From the NCBI GenBank assembly GCA_003245715.1, contig QKCJ01000022.1:1-43744 (forward strand): a stretch of DNA of 43,744 nt, read 5' to 3'. Each line of letters begins with the position of its first letter. Positions within the stretch are counted from its first letter, which is position 1. The notes under the pieces are model-generated. The model was not told the DNA's origin. It was given only the letters and a program-made list of their open reading frames with translations, and did no database searches. Source of the DNA: a bacterium (GTDB lineage Bacteria > Planctomycetota > SZUA-567). The position numbers and the translations under genes were made by a program. This document shows, in pieces, positions 8,581-15,428 of the stretch.

Positions 8581-9867
8581 TTATGGCCGTTCCATAAGAA
8601 CCAGGGTAACGTCATCAAATAGCGGTTTATTTCCAGTATACTCACTGACATTATCAAGCAACTGGTCAAGAATATTATCGCATCCGGACTTGATGAGCTG
8701 ATGAAAACATTCAATGAGTCGTTCAGGGCTATACTCCACTTCGTTGTCATCATTTGCTTCTGTGATGCCATCTGTGTACATAAATAATTTATCCCCCTCA
8801 GCTATATCGAAATAAGTAGGGGTATAAGCTGAATCCTCAATAACACCCAGCGGCAGACCGGTACTGAAGCGTTCACGGCACATGTCATCGTTTTTAATAT
8901 AATGCACGATAGGACAATGCCCAGCCCCGACAAACTCAACTGCGGATAACTCAGGATGATATACAATTGCCGCGATCGTCATCAGGTATTCCTGCTTAAA
9001 AGTTTCATACATGAAGGTATTGAGATCACTCATAACCGCAGGAAGAGACTGGCCGCTCTGAAGATGACTTCTTGCCAGCGCCCTGAGCTGAACTGTAACC
9101 AGTGCTGGCGCTACACCATGACCGGTAACGTCAGCCACACAGGCAAAAAAACCACCATCGGGAAGCTTGATATAGTCATAATAATCGCCACCAAGATCAG
9201 CCGCCGGAATATAGCGGTCATGTATATCAACCGGTAAATCACGTGAAAACTTCCGACCAGAAGGCATCAGGTTAATCTGAAGAGAAGCCGCCAACTGAAG
9301 TTCGTGTTTAATCTTGTCTAGATGACGCTCAATCTCACCCTGCTGGGAAACAATCTGCGCGTCACGGATTTTCAATTGCTCATTCTGCTCCCTGATTCTT
9401 CTGCCAGCCTCTTCAAGCTGGACAATGATATCCGCAGCTTCAGCACTAGCCTTGGCCAGTGAATGTGAACGGCGCAAATATTCCCGTGAAACAGAAATGG
9501 TATTTATCAGGCTGGCTATCCGGATTATAAATGAAGACTCATCACCCGTGTCAGAGATAATCGTGTCTGCACCGCACTCGATAGCCAGATCTCTTTCACA
9601 GATCCCAACCAAAGGAGAGTATATGGCAACAAGGCCGTTGAAGGAAGTACCGGAAGTCCTTATCTTATTGCACAGACCATACAGCCTGGATTCAGAGTCT
9701 TCGGTATATAGAATGACAATATCAGGTTTGATTTTCTTAAGCGCCTGCAAAATCAGTTTGGGCTTGTCAAGATGGCCGACCTTGAAGGGAAAACCTCCAC
9801 CCTCAAGCATTGCGGCATTTTCTCTCTGCTCCTGAGACTCAAAAACAAGTAATACTTTTCCACTCAT
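8581..9867 (-). CDS. Pseudo-receiver SpoIIE/RsbU-type serine phosphatase
   Basis: A 428-aa regulator. ATG at 9867 is chosen because GGAG sits 6 nt upstream; the longer TTG frame would use that site as codons. Residues 1-115 look like a response-regulator receiver, but the phospho-acceptor position reads YTED (tyrosine instead of aspartate after PDIVIL), so it should not accept phosphate. A coiled coil follows at about 140-200. The PP2C-like domain then carries the metal motifs ADVTGHG, MYTDGITEA and DDVTLVLM. Phosphatases of this type act on anti-sigma-factor antagonists or diguanylate/chemotaxis partners. The gene lies 20 nt after the PilZ gene in one operon, suggesting input from cyclic di-GMP, which is inference. 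Confidence 0.85.
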   Translation of the reverse strand: MSGKVLLVFESQEQRENAAMLEGGGFPFKVGHLDKPKLILQALKKIKPDIVILYTEDSESRLYGLCNKIRTSGTSFNGLVAIYSPLVGICERDLAIECGADTIISDTGDESSFIIRIASLINTISVSREYLRRSHSLAKASAEAADIIVQLEEAGRRIREQNEQLKIRDAQIVSQQGEIERHLDKIKHELQLAASLQINLMPSGRKFSRDLPVDIHDRYIPAADLGGDYYDYIKLPDGGFFACVADVTGHGVAPALVTVQLRALARSHLQSGQSLPAVMSDLNTFMYETFKQEYLMTIAAIVYHPELSAVEFVGAGHCPIVHYIKNDDMCRERFSTGLPLGVIEDSAYTPTYFDIAEGDKLFMYTDGITEANDDNEVEYSPERLIECFHQLIKSGCDNILDQLLDNVSEYTGNKPLFDDVTLVLMERP

Positions 9868-9887
9868 TACTGACTCCAAAAAATATA

Positions 9888-10730
9888 TCAGTTATCCCTG
9901 ATAGAGACTTTTGTTTTGATAAATTCCGTACCTAATTCATAATTGCCACCGTAAAGACATTCCGCATGGGCAACCCTGACAAGACCGCGCAAATCCTGTT
10001 TGGCAAAAGGACCACTCTCACCCCTGATACATACCGCCAGTATCTCACCCACGCTTATCTGTTCAGGTACTATTATTGCCACACCACGCCTGCTGATATC
10101 AAGAACCGTCCCCTCAGACGCATCCTCCTGCCCTTTGCGCTGATACCAGACATTCAGAAGCATCTTATACCGTTTGTCTTTACGCATGTTCTTTTTATTT
10201 GAGCCGATAAAACGCCCGCCGATCTCAAGGGTGCCGTCAGGCAGGACCAGCGAACGGACAATTTCAAGCTCAGAAGAAAAAGTAAATTTCAGGTTTTCCG
10301 GGTCAGGGTTTACGATATTAACCGATATTACCTCAGCAACTTTTAAAGGCACTTTTGTAATAAAGCACAAACCGCCTTTGGATAAATCTTTCACCTTACC
10401 CTTATACTGATCCTTGCCTTTTCTTTTTATGAAATGAACTTCAAGATCGACAACATGTCTCTCGTATTGCCTGCGGTTATCAGTCGATTTAATAGGTTGA
10501 TGGCCATGTGCAACGCGTAAATTGTTGAGTGTTTTAAAAACCTCAAACGGAAGGCTGTCGGTAAATTCGTCAAGCCAATCAAGACGACCAGTTTCAGGCC
10601 ACCCCCCGTCACTTGCAGGATTGTAGCATCTTTTACATTTAGTTAACCAGCGTTTTTCGCCAGGAATCTGCTCAATAAAAAGATCAGCAGCGCTAAGATC
10701 TCTGGCACCGCAGTTATTACAGATATGCAT
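9888..10730 (-). CDS. Zinc-ribbon and tandem PilZ domain protein
   Basis: A 280-aa protein with an N-terminal short zinc-ribbon (ICNNCG with later CKRC, residues 3-40) and two PilZ domains. The first PilZ, about 85-180, has RRQYERH and DLSKGG; the second, about 185-280, has RKDKRYK and DISRRG. PilZ modules bind cyclic di-GMP through the arginine pair and the D/N-x-S-x-x-G motif, and both copies keep them. The start is set at ATG 10730 because the promoter at 10768-10796 places the transcript start near 10761, which excludes the longer TTG frame. It leads an operon with the downstream phosphatase. Its likely job is a cyclic di-GMP sensor for motility or surface behaviour. Confidence 0.8.
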   Translation of the reverse strand: MHICNNCGARDLSAADLFIEQIPGEKRWLTKCKRCYNPASDGGWPETGRLDWLDEFTDSLPFEVFKTLNNLRVAHGHQPIKSTDNRRQYERHVVDLEVHFIKRKGKDQYKGKVKDLSKGGLCFITKVPLKVAEVISVNIVNPDPENLKFTFSSELEIVRSLVLPDGTLEIGGRFIGSNKKNMRKDKRYKMLLNVWYQRKGQEDASEGTVLDISRRGVAIIVPEQISVGEILAVCIRGESGPFAKQDLRGLVRVAHAECLYGGNYELGTEFIKTKVSIRDN

Positions 10731-10767
10731 ACATTCAATCCATTTAAAATATACCGAGCAAGGTATT

Positions 10768-10796
10768 AGTATAGCAATGGTGAGTGTTTTTCGCAA
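10768..10796 (-). promoter_or_regulatory. Promoter of the PilZ/phosphatase operon
   Basis: Minus strand TTGCGA (10796-10791), 17-nt spacer, TATACT (10773-10768). It gives a leader of about 30 nt. Confidence 0.55.
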
Positions 10797-10883
10797 GTAA
10801 TGATATATTAAAGTAAAGAAAAATTATCTAAAGTTATCAACCAGATGGCCGTTATTCTATATTAAGGCACGGACGCCATATCC

Positions 10884-10953
10884 ATCTCGGATGCCAGACT
10901 CAAGGAAGAGTAAATGCAGGCAATATTTGTCATTGCCGCATCCGAGATTTTTT
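10884..10953 (+). ncRNA. Candidate structured small RNA (three-way junction plus T-run)
   Basis: ATCTCGGATGC (10884-10894) pairs perfectly with GCATCCGAGAT (10938-10948), which is followed by a T-run (10948-10953). Inside this 11-bp stem are two hairpins: ACTC-AAGGAA-GAGT (10898-10911) and GGCAAT-ATTTGTC-ATTGCC (10919-10937), giving a three-way junction. A weak TATATT (10858-10863) lies upstream. The downstream XRE gene has its own promoter, so this looks like a separate transcript. It does not match tRNA, SRP or 6S RNA. A short open frame overlaps it (next entry). Confidence 0.4.
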
Positions 10954-10973
10954 ATCTCCTAACATTTCGTTAA
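10914..10973 (+). CDS. Possible 19-aa hydrophobic peptide overlapping the RNA candidate
   Basis: ATG at 10914 follows AAGGAAGAG (10902-10910) at short distance and encodes MQAIFVIAASEIFYLLTFR before TAA. The peptide is largely hydrophobic, like small membrane peptides or type I toxins. Its ribosome binding site lies in the loop of one hairpin of the RNA. The frame is short enough to arise by chance. Confidence 0.2.
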   Translation: MQAIFVIAASEIFYLLTFR

Positions 10974-11013
10974 CAATTCAGTAAAAAAATACTCAACATT
11001 TTCCCTTTTACTA

Positions 11014-11042
11014 TTGATTTACCCCAAAAACATATCTATAAT
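11014..11042 (+). promoter_or_regulatory. Promoter of the XRE-family gene
   Basis: TTGATT (11014-11019), 17-nt spacer, TATAAT (11037-11042), about 40 nt before the ATG. Confidence 0.6.
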
Positions 11043-11087
11043 TTGATACATAGCAGCGCAGAAGAAAGATTGTTAAAAGGTAAACAA

Positions 11088-11864
11088 ATGGAAAACCTAC
11101 GTGTTGGTCAGAATATAAGTGAAGCCAGAAACAAACGTGGTATGTCAACACAGCAATTGGCTGAGATTATAGATAAAAGTCAAGCTACTGTAAGTCGTAT
11201 CGAAAATGGCAAACAGGGTGTTACACTCCCCCTTCTTGTGCGTATTTCTGAAGCACTGAAGACACATCCCTTTACACTTCTGGGATTTAAACTTTATGGT
11301 GAATTTTTTGATAATCAGCAGGGAATTTTACTACAAAATATTCTTCACAACGGAAGATTAAGAAGCAAGATTTCACTGGAAAATGCTGCTAAACAATGCA
11401 GCTTTGATACAGCTTATCTGCAGAAGGTGGAAGAAGGGAAAATTCTGCCGACAGCCGAGGAAGTTTCAGAATTATGTATTTTGTATTCACTTGACGAGCA
11501 TTTAACTCAGGAAGTCCTGCGTGCAGAAAAAGATTACCCGGCACTGGTAACCAAACTCTGCACCATGAACAGTCTCTTAAATGACTGCCTTGAGATTATA
11601 GATAATACCCAGAACAAGAAAGTAAATCTGCTCAGAGAAAAAATACAGGCCTGTCTGTCTTCATGCACAAGTGAAGAAATTAAGGGGCAATATTTCTCAA
11701 TTGGCCATATTTCAGACAACCTGCTTAAGGCCCTGCAAAACCCTGAGTTTCACCTTAAGGCTGAAGAGCTTGCCAGGCAATGGAATGAAAACAAGTCCGA
11801 TTCTTTATCAAATTGCAAAACTCAAGACCGTTCTTCAGAGAAACCGGGAAGTGAATTATATTAA
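11088..11864 (+). CDS. XRE-family transcriptional regulator with two HTH-like domains
   Basis: A 258-aa cytosolic DNA-binding protein. The ATG at 11088 has AAAAGG 7 nt upstream; the upstream TTG frame lies on the transcript start and is unlikely. A classic HTH_3/Cro-type domain occupies about residues 5-62 (MSTQQLAEIIDKSQATVSRI). A second, weaker repeat of the same fold is at about 90-140 (ISLENAAKQCSFDTAYLQKV). The C-terminal 110 residues are helical, with two cysteines but no recognisable ligand domain. Target genes are unknown; it stands alone behind its own promoter, next to the candidate RNA, and is convergent with the next gene. The class is certain, the regulon is not. Confidence 0.85.
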   Translation: MENLRVGQNISEARNKRGMSTQQLAEIIDKSQATVSRIENGKQGVTLPLLVRISEALKTHPFTLLGFKLYGEFFDNQQGILLQNILHNGRLRSKISLENAAKQCSFDTAYLQKVEEGKILPTAEEVSELCILYSLDEHLTQEVLRAEKDYPALVTKLCTMNSLLNDCLEIIDNTQNKKVNLLREKIQACLSSCTSEEIKGQYFSIGHISDNLLKALQNPEFHLKAEELARQWNENKSDSLSNCKTQDRSSEKPGSELY

Positions 11865-11884
11865 ACTTTCCTGAATCGGATAAC

Positions 11885-12847
11885 TCAGGAAGCGTTGCTC
11901 AAGGCATCAGAGAAGGTTTCCTCCATTGATCCAGCCGAATGGACGCTTGGCCTTATTATAACCATTATCCCTTCTCTGCCGCTCTCAAAGAGGCAATAAT
12001 GAAATTCAAATTTAATCTCAGAAAGATCGCCTGAAAAATTCACATTGCAGAAAATGCGTTTACGGCTGGCGGCTCTTTTAAGCAGATTTACCGCCCACTT
12101 ATGCCCAGCCGTACCCAGAGCTTTTTCAAGCGCTGGCAGATCCATACCCGGAGTAATATCCTTAGTCCAGACCGGAAGACTGTCAACACAAGCCAACTCA
12201 CGGATAGAATGACCAACCTCAATCTTGAAATTGTGGCGTGAGTTCTGCAGAAATTCAGACCAGAGTTCAAGCTCTTCCTCAATAGTCTGCGGCGCGTCAC
12301 CGGTAACAAAAGCTCTGACATAGGGAAGAAAATCACCACTGAAATTATCAACCAGCCAGTCCCCGCAATAAAGCCAGCGGCGGAAATATTTTGGCCAGTT
12401 TTTGGGATTTTTATTCCACGGCAGATGCAAAGCCAGACTGCGGCGTTCCTGATCGTTAAGCCCGGCCATAGCATAAATAAAATAATTACCAAAGATATGA
12501 CCTGCCCCAAGGCCGAATAATATTGCCGGAAGCAGTGAGAAGAAAAACGCGGTCAATGTTCCCGTTTCGGGAAAAAACATACCTGCGCCAATAATTATCA
12601 GAACTGAGCAGGCGGAAGCAACAATAAGAAAAGAAACAGAAAATACGAAGGGCATGGCTTTTTTGATTGGCGAGACAGCAGCCCTGGCCTTATCCATTAT
12701 CAGGGACAACCCGGAAAGCGCATGCACGTGTTTTTGTGCCGGGTCAGAAACGATGGCAATTATATCAGAATTGGCTAAATACTCAGTGTATTTACCAATA
12801 TCAAGATGCGCCCAGATGAAGTTGCGTATCCTATCCGACAGCCCCAT
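11885..12847 (-). CDS. Uncharacterised membrane protein
   Basis: A 320-aa protein I do not recognise. ATG at 12847 follows GGAG by 8 nt. Two or three membrane helices lie at about residues 65-130 (VFSVSFLIVASACSVLIIIG; FFFSLLPAILFGLGAGHIFG). They sit between a soluble N-terminus with mixed charge and a C-terminal cytosolic domain of about 180 residues rich in tryptophan and charged residues. No catalytic motif or metal site is visible. It is the last gene of a minus-strand run after the M50 protease (81-nt gap), so it could be co-expressed with phospholipid genes. An imperfect hairpin spans its stop codon (11868-11891). Confidence 0.7.
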   Translation of the reverse strand: MGLSDRIRNFIWAHLDIGKYTEYLANSDIIAIVSDPAQKHVHALSGLSLIMDKARAAVSPIKKAMPFVFSVSFLIVASACSVLIIIGAGMFFPETGTLTAFFFSLLPAILFGLGAGHIFGNYFIYAMAGLNDQERRSLALHLPWNKNPKNWPKYFRRWLYCGDWLVDNFSGDFLPYVRAFVTGDAPQTIEEELELWSEFLQNSRHNFKIEVGHSIRELACVDSLPVWTKDITPGMDLPALEKALGTAGHKWAVNLLKRAASRKRIFCNVNFSGDLSEIKFEFHYCLFESGREGIMVIIRPSVHSAGSMEETFSDALSNAS

Positions 12848-12928
12848 AATAATCTCCGTCCACAAGAAAACCAATCTTTTATCGAAAATTATCGGGATTT
12901 ACTGAAGTCTATTTGGAAATAAAAAAAA

Positions 12929-13633
12929 TCAGATGAAGAGTTTTACAAACCACAGGCTTGTATTTTCAAGAAAATCTGAAAAAGGATAGACATATTTACC
13001 GGCGATATGCGGGAAGAAAAATGAGGCTAGCATAATCCCGGTCAGATGCATTTTGGAATTGAAAATAAATTCCTGATAACTGTTGAGACTTTTTTCCGGG
13101 AGAAAAATCAACGGTACTGAAGCCCCATCAAGGGGCGGAATCGGCATAAGGTTGAAGAAAGCAAGAAGAACATTCAGAGAAATTAAAATGTGGGCAAAGA
13201 AGGCTAGTTTCTGACTTATCAGGACAGCGGCCTCAGAACTCTGCAAAAATTTAAAGAGGAAAAACAGCCCTGTTAAAATCAAAACACCAACAAGCGCCAA
13301 AAGCAGATTTGCCAGAGGACCGGCAAGTGAAACCAGGCCATTTTTACGCGGATTACGCATCGCCCAGAAAACATTAATCGGCACACTGGCAAAGCCGAAC
13401 ATATACTGAAAACCGGAAATATACAAAACAATAAATGGAAGGATAACCATGCCAAAAGGCGAACGCCTGATATGCGGAATCGGGTTAAGCGAGATATATT
13501 TACTTGCCGTAGCATCCCCATACCTGTTGGCAGTCCAGGCATGGGCGCACTCATGGCAAACCGTACTGAGTAAAAAAGCAACGTAAAGCGGCAGGCCAAA
13601 CTCGATTAATTCATTTGAATTTATTCCGTCCAT
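12929..13633 (-). CDS. M50 site-2-protease-like membrane metalloprotease
   Basis: A 234-aa polytopic membrane protein of the small M50B (S2P) group. The zinc motif is HECAH near residue 27 inside the first helix, and the second metal motif NLMPIPPLDGASV is near residue 160, both as in active rhomboid-unrelated intramembrane zinc proteases. Five or six membrane helices cover most of the chain, with no PDZ domain. The ATG at 13633 shares its A with the TGA of gpsA, so the two genes are translationally coupled. Substrates are unknown; these short forms are widespread and sometimes act on anti-sigma factors or small membrane peptides. Confidence 0.8.
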   Translation of the reverse strand: MDGINSNELIEFGLPLYVAFLLSTVCHECAHAWTANRYGDATASKYISLNPIPHIRRSPFGMVILPFIVLYISGFQYMFGFASVPINVFWAMRNPRKNGLVSLAGPLANLLLALVGVLILTGLFFLFKFLQSSEAAVLISQKLAFFAHILISLNVLLAFFNLMPIPPLDGASVPLIFLPEKSLNSYQEFIFNSKMHLTGIMLASFFFPHIAGKYVYPFSDFLENTSLWFVKLFI

Positions 13634-14637
13634 CAGGATTCAGTACCGGCAGACCGCCCCATAAGTTCAAAAACTGCGGTGCGCGGATTATGATCTTCAA
13701 AAAGAACCCGGTTGATCTGTTCTATAATCGGCATTTCTACATTATATTTCTTCGCAAGATCAAGGGCGGATTTTGCCGTAAAATAACCTTCAGCAACATA
13801 TTCGTGCGACTCAAGGGCAAAGCGTCGGCTATCAGTCTTGACCGCTTCATAGCCAAAACGTCGGTTGCGGCTATGTTCGGAAAAACAGGTTACAACCAGG
13901 TCGCCCAGACCGGCAAGTCCATAAAATGTGGTAAGGTCAGCACCCATGGCAAGACCGAGACGGCTCATCTCAGCGAGTCCACGGGTCAGTAGCGCTGCAG
14001 TCGCATTGTCACCAAGATTAAGCGCCGCGCACGCACCGGCAGTCAGCGCCATAACATTTTTTAGCGCCCCGGCAAGTTCAATTCCGATTGGATCAAGCCC
14101 GCGGTAAATCCTGAATAAAGGCGTCTTCAATGCTTCCTGCGCCTCAACGGTCAGGTCTTCATCAGCCGAAGCGATTACAACTGTCGTCGGACAGCCGCGT
14201 GATACTTCCTCAGCATGGCTTGGGCCGGCAAGGACACCAATACGCTTGCAGCCAAGACATTCTGCGATAATCTCGGTCGGACGCTTTAACGTTTCCTGCT
14301 CAATACCTTTGGTGACAGAAATAATACCCGTGCCTTCAGGGATAATGCCATTCATGCCTTCAAAGGACTTACGCAGATAAATTGTCGGGATAGCGTTAAT
14401 GATAAGATCGGCCTTGGCAACAGCCAACTTCATGTCACTGGTGAAGTCAAGCATCGGAGAGAGCGAGACCCCCGGCAGGAACTTGAAATTTTCTTTCCTG
14501 GCGCGCATCTGTTCAAGGTAATCCGCGTCATGCCCCCACATCAAGACATTGTGCGTGTTATTAACCGCAAGTTGTGCAAGCGCTGTACCCCAGGCACCGT
14601 CTCCAAGAACGGTGATATTATGAATTTCTTTTGGCAT
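13633..14637 (-). CDS. gpsA: Glycerol-3-phosphate dehydrogenase (NAD(P)+)
   Basis: A 334-aa cytosolic enzyme that reduces dihydroxyacetone phosphate to sn-glycerol-3-phosphate for phospholipid synthesis. The N-terminal nucleotide motif GDGAWGTALAQL and the later VTKGIEQ, GPSHAEEV and GALKNVMALTAG segments are the standard GpsA signatures, with the catalytic lysine in the GALKNV segment. The ATG at 14637 is chosen for family alignment; GGAAGG lies 10 nt upstream, a little far, and another ATG six codons earlier has no binding site. It follows plsY by about 100 nt, and the product feeds PlsY, so the two steps are encoded together. Confidence 0.95.
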   Translation of the reverse strand: MPKEIHNITVLGDGAWGTALAQLAVNNTHNVLMWGHDADYLEQMRARKENFKFLPGVSLSPMLDFTSDMKLAVAKADLIINAIPTIYLRKSFEGMNGIIPEGTGIISVTKGIEQETLKRPTEIIAECLGCKRIGVLAGPSHAEEVSRGCPTTVVIASADEDLTVEAQEALKTPLFRIYRGLDPIGIELAGALKNVMALTAGACAALNLGDNATAALLTRGLAEMSRLGLAMGADLTTFYGLAGLGDLVVTCFSEHSRNRRFGYEAVKTDSRRFALESHEYVAEGYFTAKSALDLAKKYNVEMPIIEQINRVLFEDHNPRTAVFELMGRSAGTES

Positions 14638-14739
14638 CGTCGTCAGACCTTCCATATTGTTTTATTGTAACAAATAATAAATGCACGCCTGATAAATTAT
14701 ACAGATGTGCATTTAAGATCAAAGTATTTTATAAAGAAC

Positions 14740-15405
14740 TCAGGCAGATTCAGAACTTTCCTGAGTTGTTGTTTCTGCAGCATTTTTCGCTTTTGCACCA
14801 ATCTTGTTTTCTTCCCCGGCAAGCAGCCTCTTGATATTTGAACGGTGGCTTATCATGACAAGCGCCCAGATTGAAAACGCGATTATTGTTGAGGGGATAT
14901 TATCCCGGCCAAGGAAATCATCTCTGGTCATAATTGACTGGCAGACAAATACCGAGAAGGCGCCGATCATCGAACCAAGTGAGACATAGCGAAAAGCAAC
15001 AACCAGCGCAATCCAGATACCAAGACCGATAACAAACGGTACAGGCATCAGCGCTGCGAGTACGCCAGCACCGGTGGCAACGCCTTTACCGCCCTTAAAC
15101 TTCAGCCAGACCGGAAAATTATGCCCAAGAACAGCAACAACCCCACCGATAGCCGCCCAAAGTGCTGAGTACTCACCACCTTCAAGCAGAACACCGGAAA
15201 GAAAGAAGACTGGCGCAAAGCCTTTAGCCATGTCAAGTATGAGAACCGGTATCCCCCAGCTCTTGCCGCAGACCCGCAGCACATTGGTAAAACCGATATT
15301 GCCGCTGCCATGCTCGCGCACATCAACACCAGCCGCATAACCGACCAGCAAACCAACCGGAATAGAGCCAAGCACATAGCAGATCAACAGATAAATATAT
15401 TGCAT
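14740..15405 (-). CDS. plsY: Acyl-phosphate:glycerol-3-phosphate acyltransferase PlsY
   Basis: A 221-aa inner-membrane enzyme that moves an acyl group from acyl phosphate to glycerol-3-phosphate, the first step of phosphatidic acid synthesis. The signature loops are present: GSIPVGLLVG near residue 14, REHGSGNIGFTNVLR near residue 31, and the glycine-rich GHNFPVWLKFKGGKGVATG near 95. Five or more membrane helices are predicted. Two adjacent ATG codons exist; the second (15405) is better spaced from AGGGG. Its C-terminus has about 25 polar residues beyond the membrane core. It lies 23 nt behind purL. Confidence 0.93.
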   Translation of the reverse strand: MQYIYLLICYVLGSIPVGLLVGYAAGVDVREHGSGNIGFTNVLRVCGKSWGIPVLILDMAKGFAPVFFLSGVLLEGGEYSALWAAIGGVVAVLGHNFPVWLKFKGGKGVATGAGVLAALMPVPFVIGLGIWIALVVAFRYVSLGSMIGAFSVFVCQSIMTRDDFLGRDNIPSTIIAFSIWALVMISHRSNIKRLLAGEENKIGAKAKNAAETTTQESSESA

Positions 15406-15428
15406 CATTCCCCTGACTTATTTAATCG

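Noticed and set aside
9868..9879. TTG start of the phosphatase
   Set aside because: It would read the ribosome binding site as codons; the ATG at 9867 is well placed.
11868..11891. Hairpin TTCCTGA...TCAGGAA between XRE gene and the next gene
   Set aside because: No T-run on either side, so it is not listed as a terminator.
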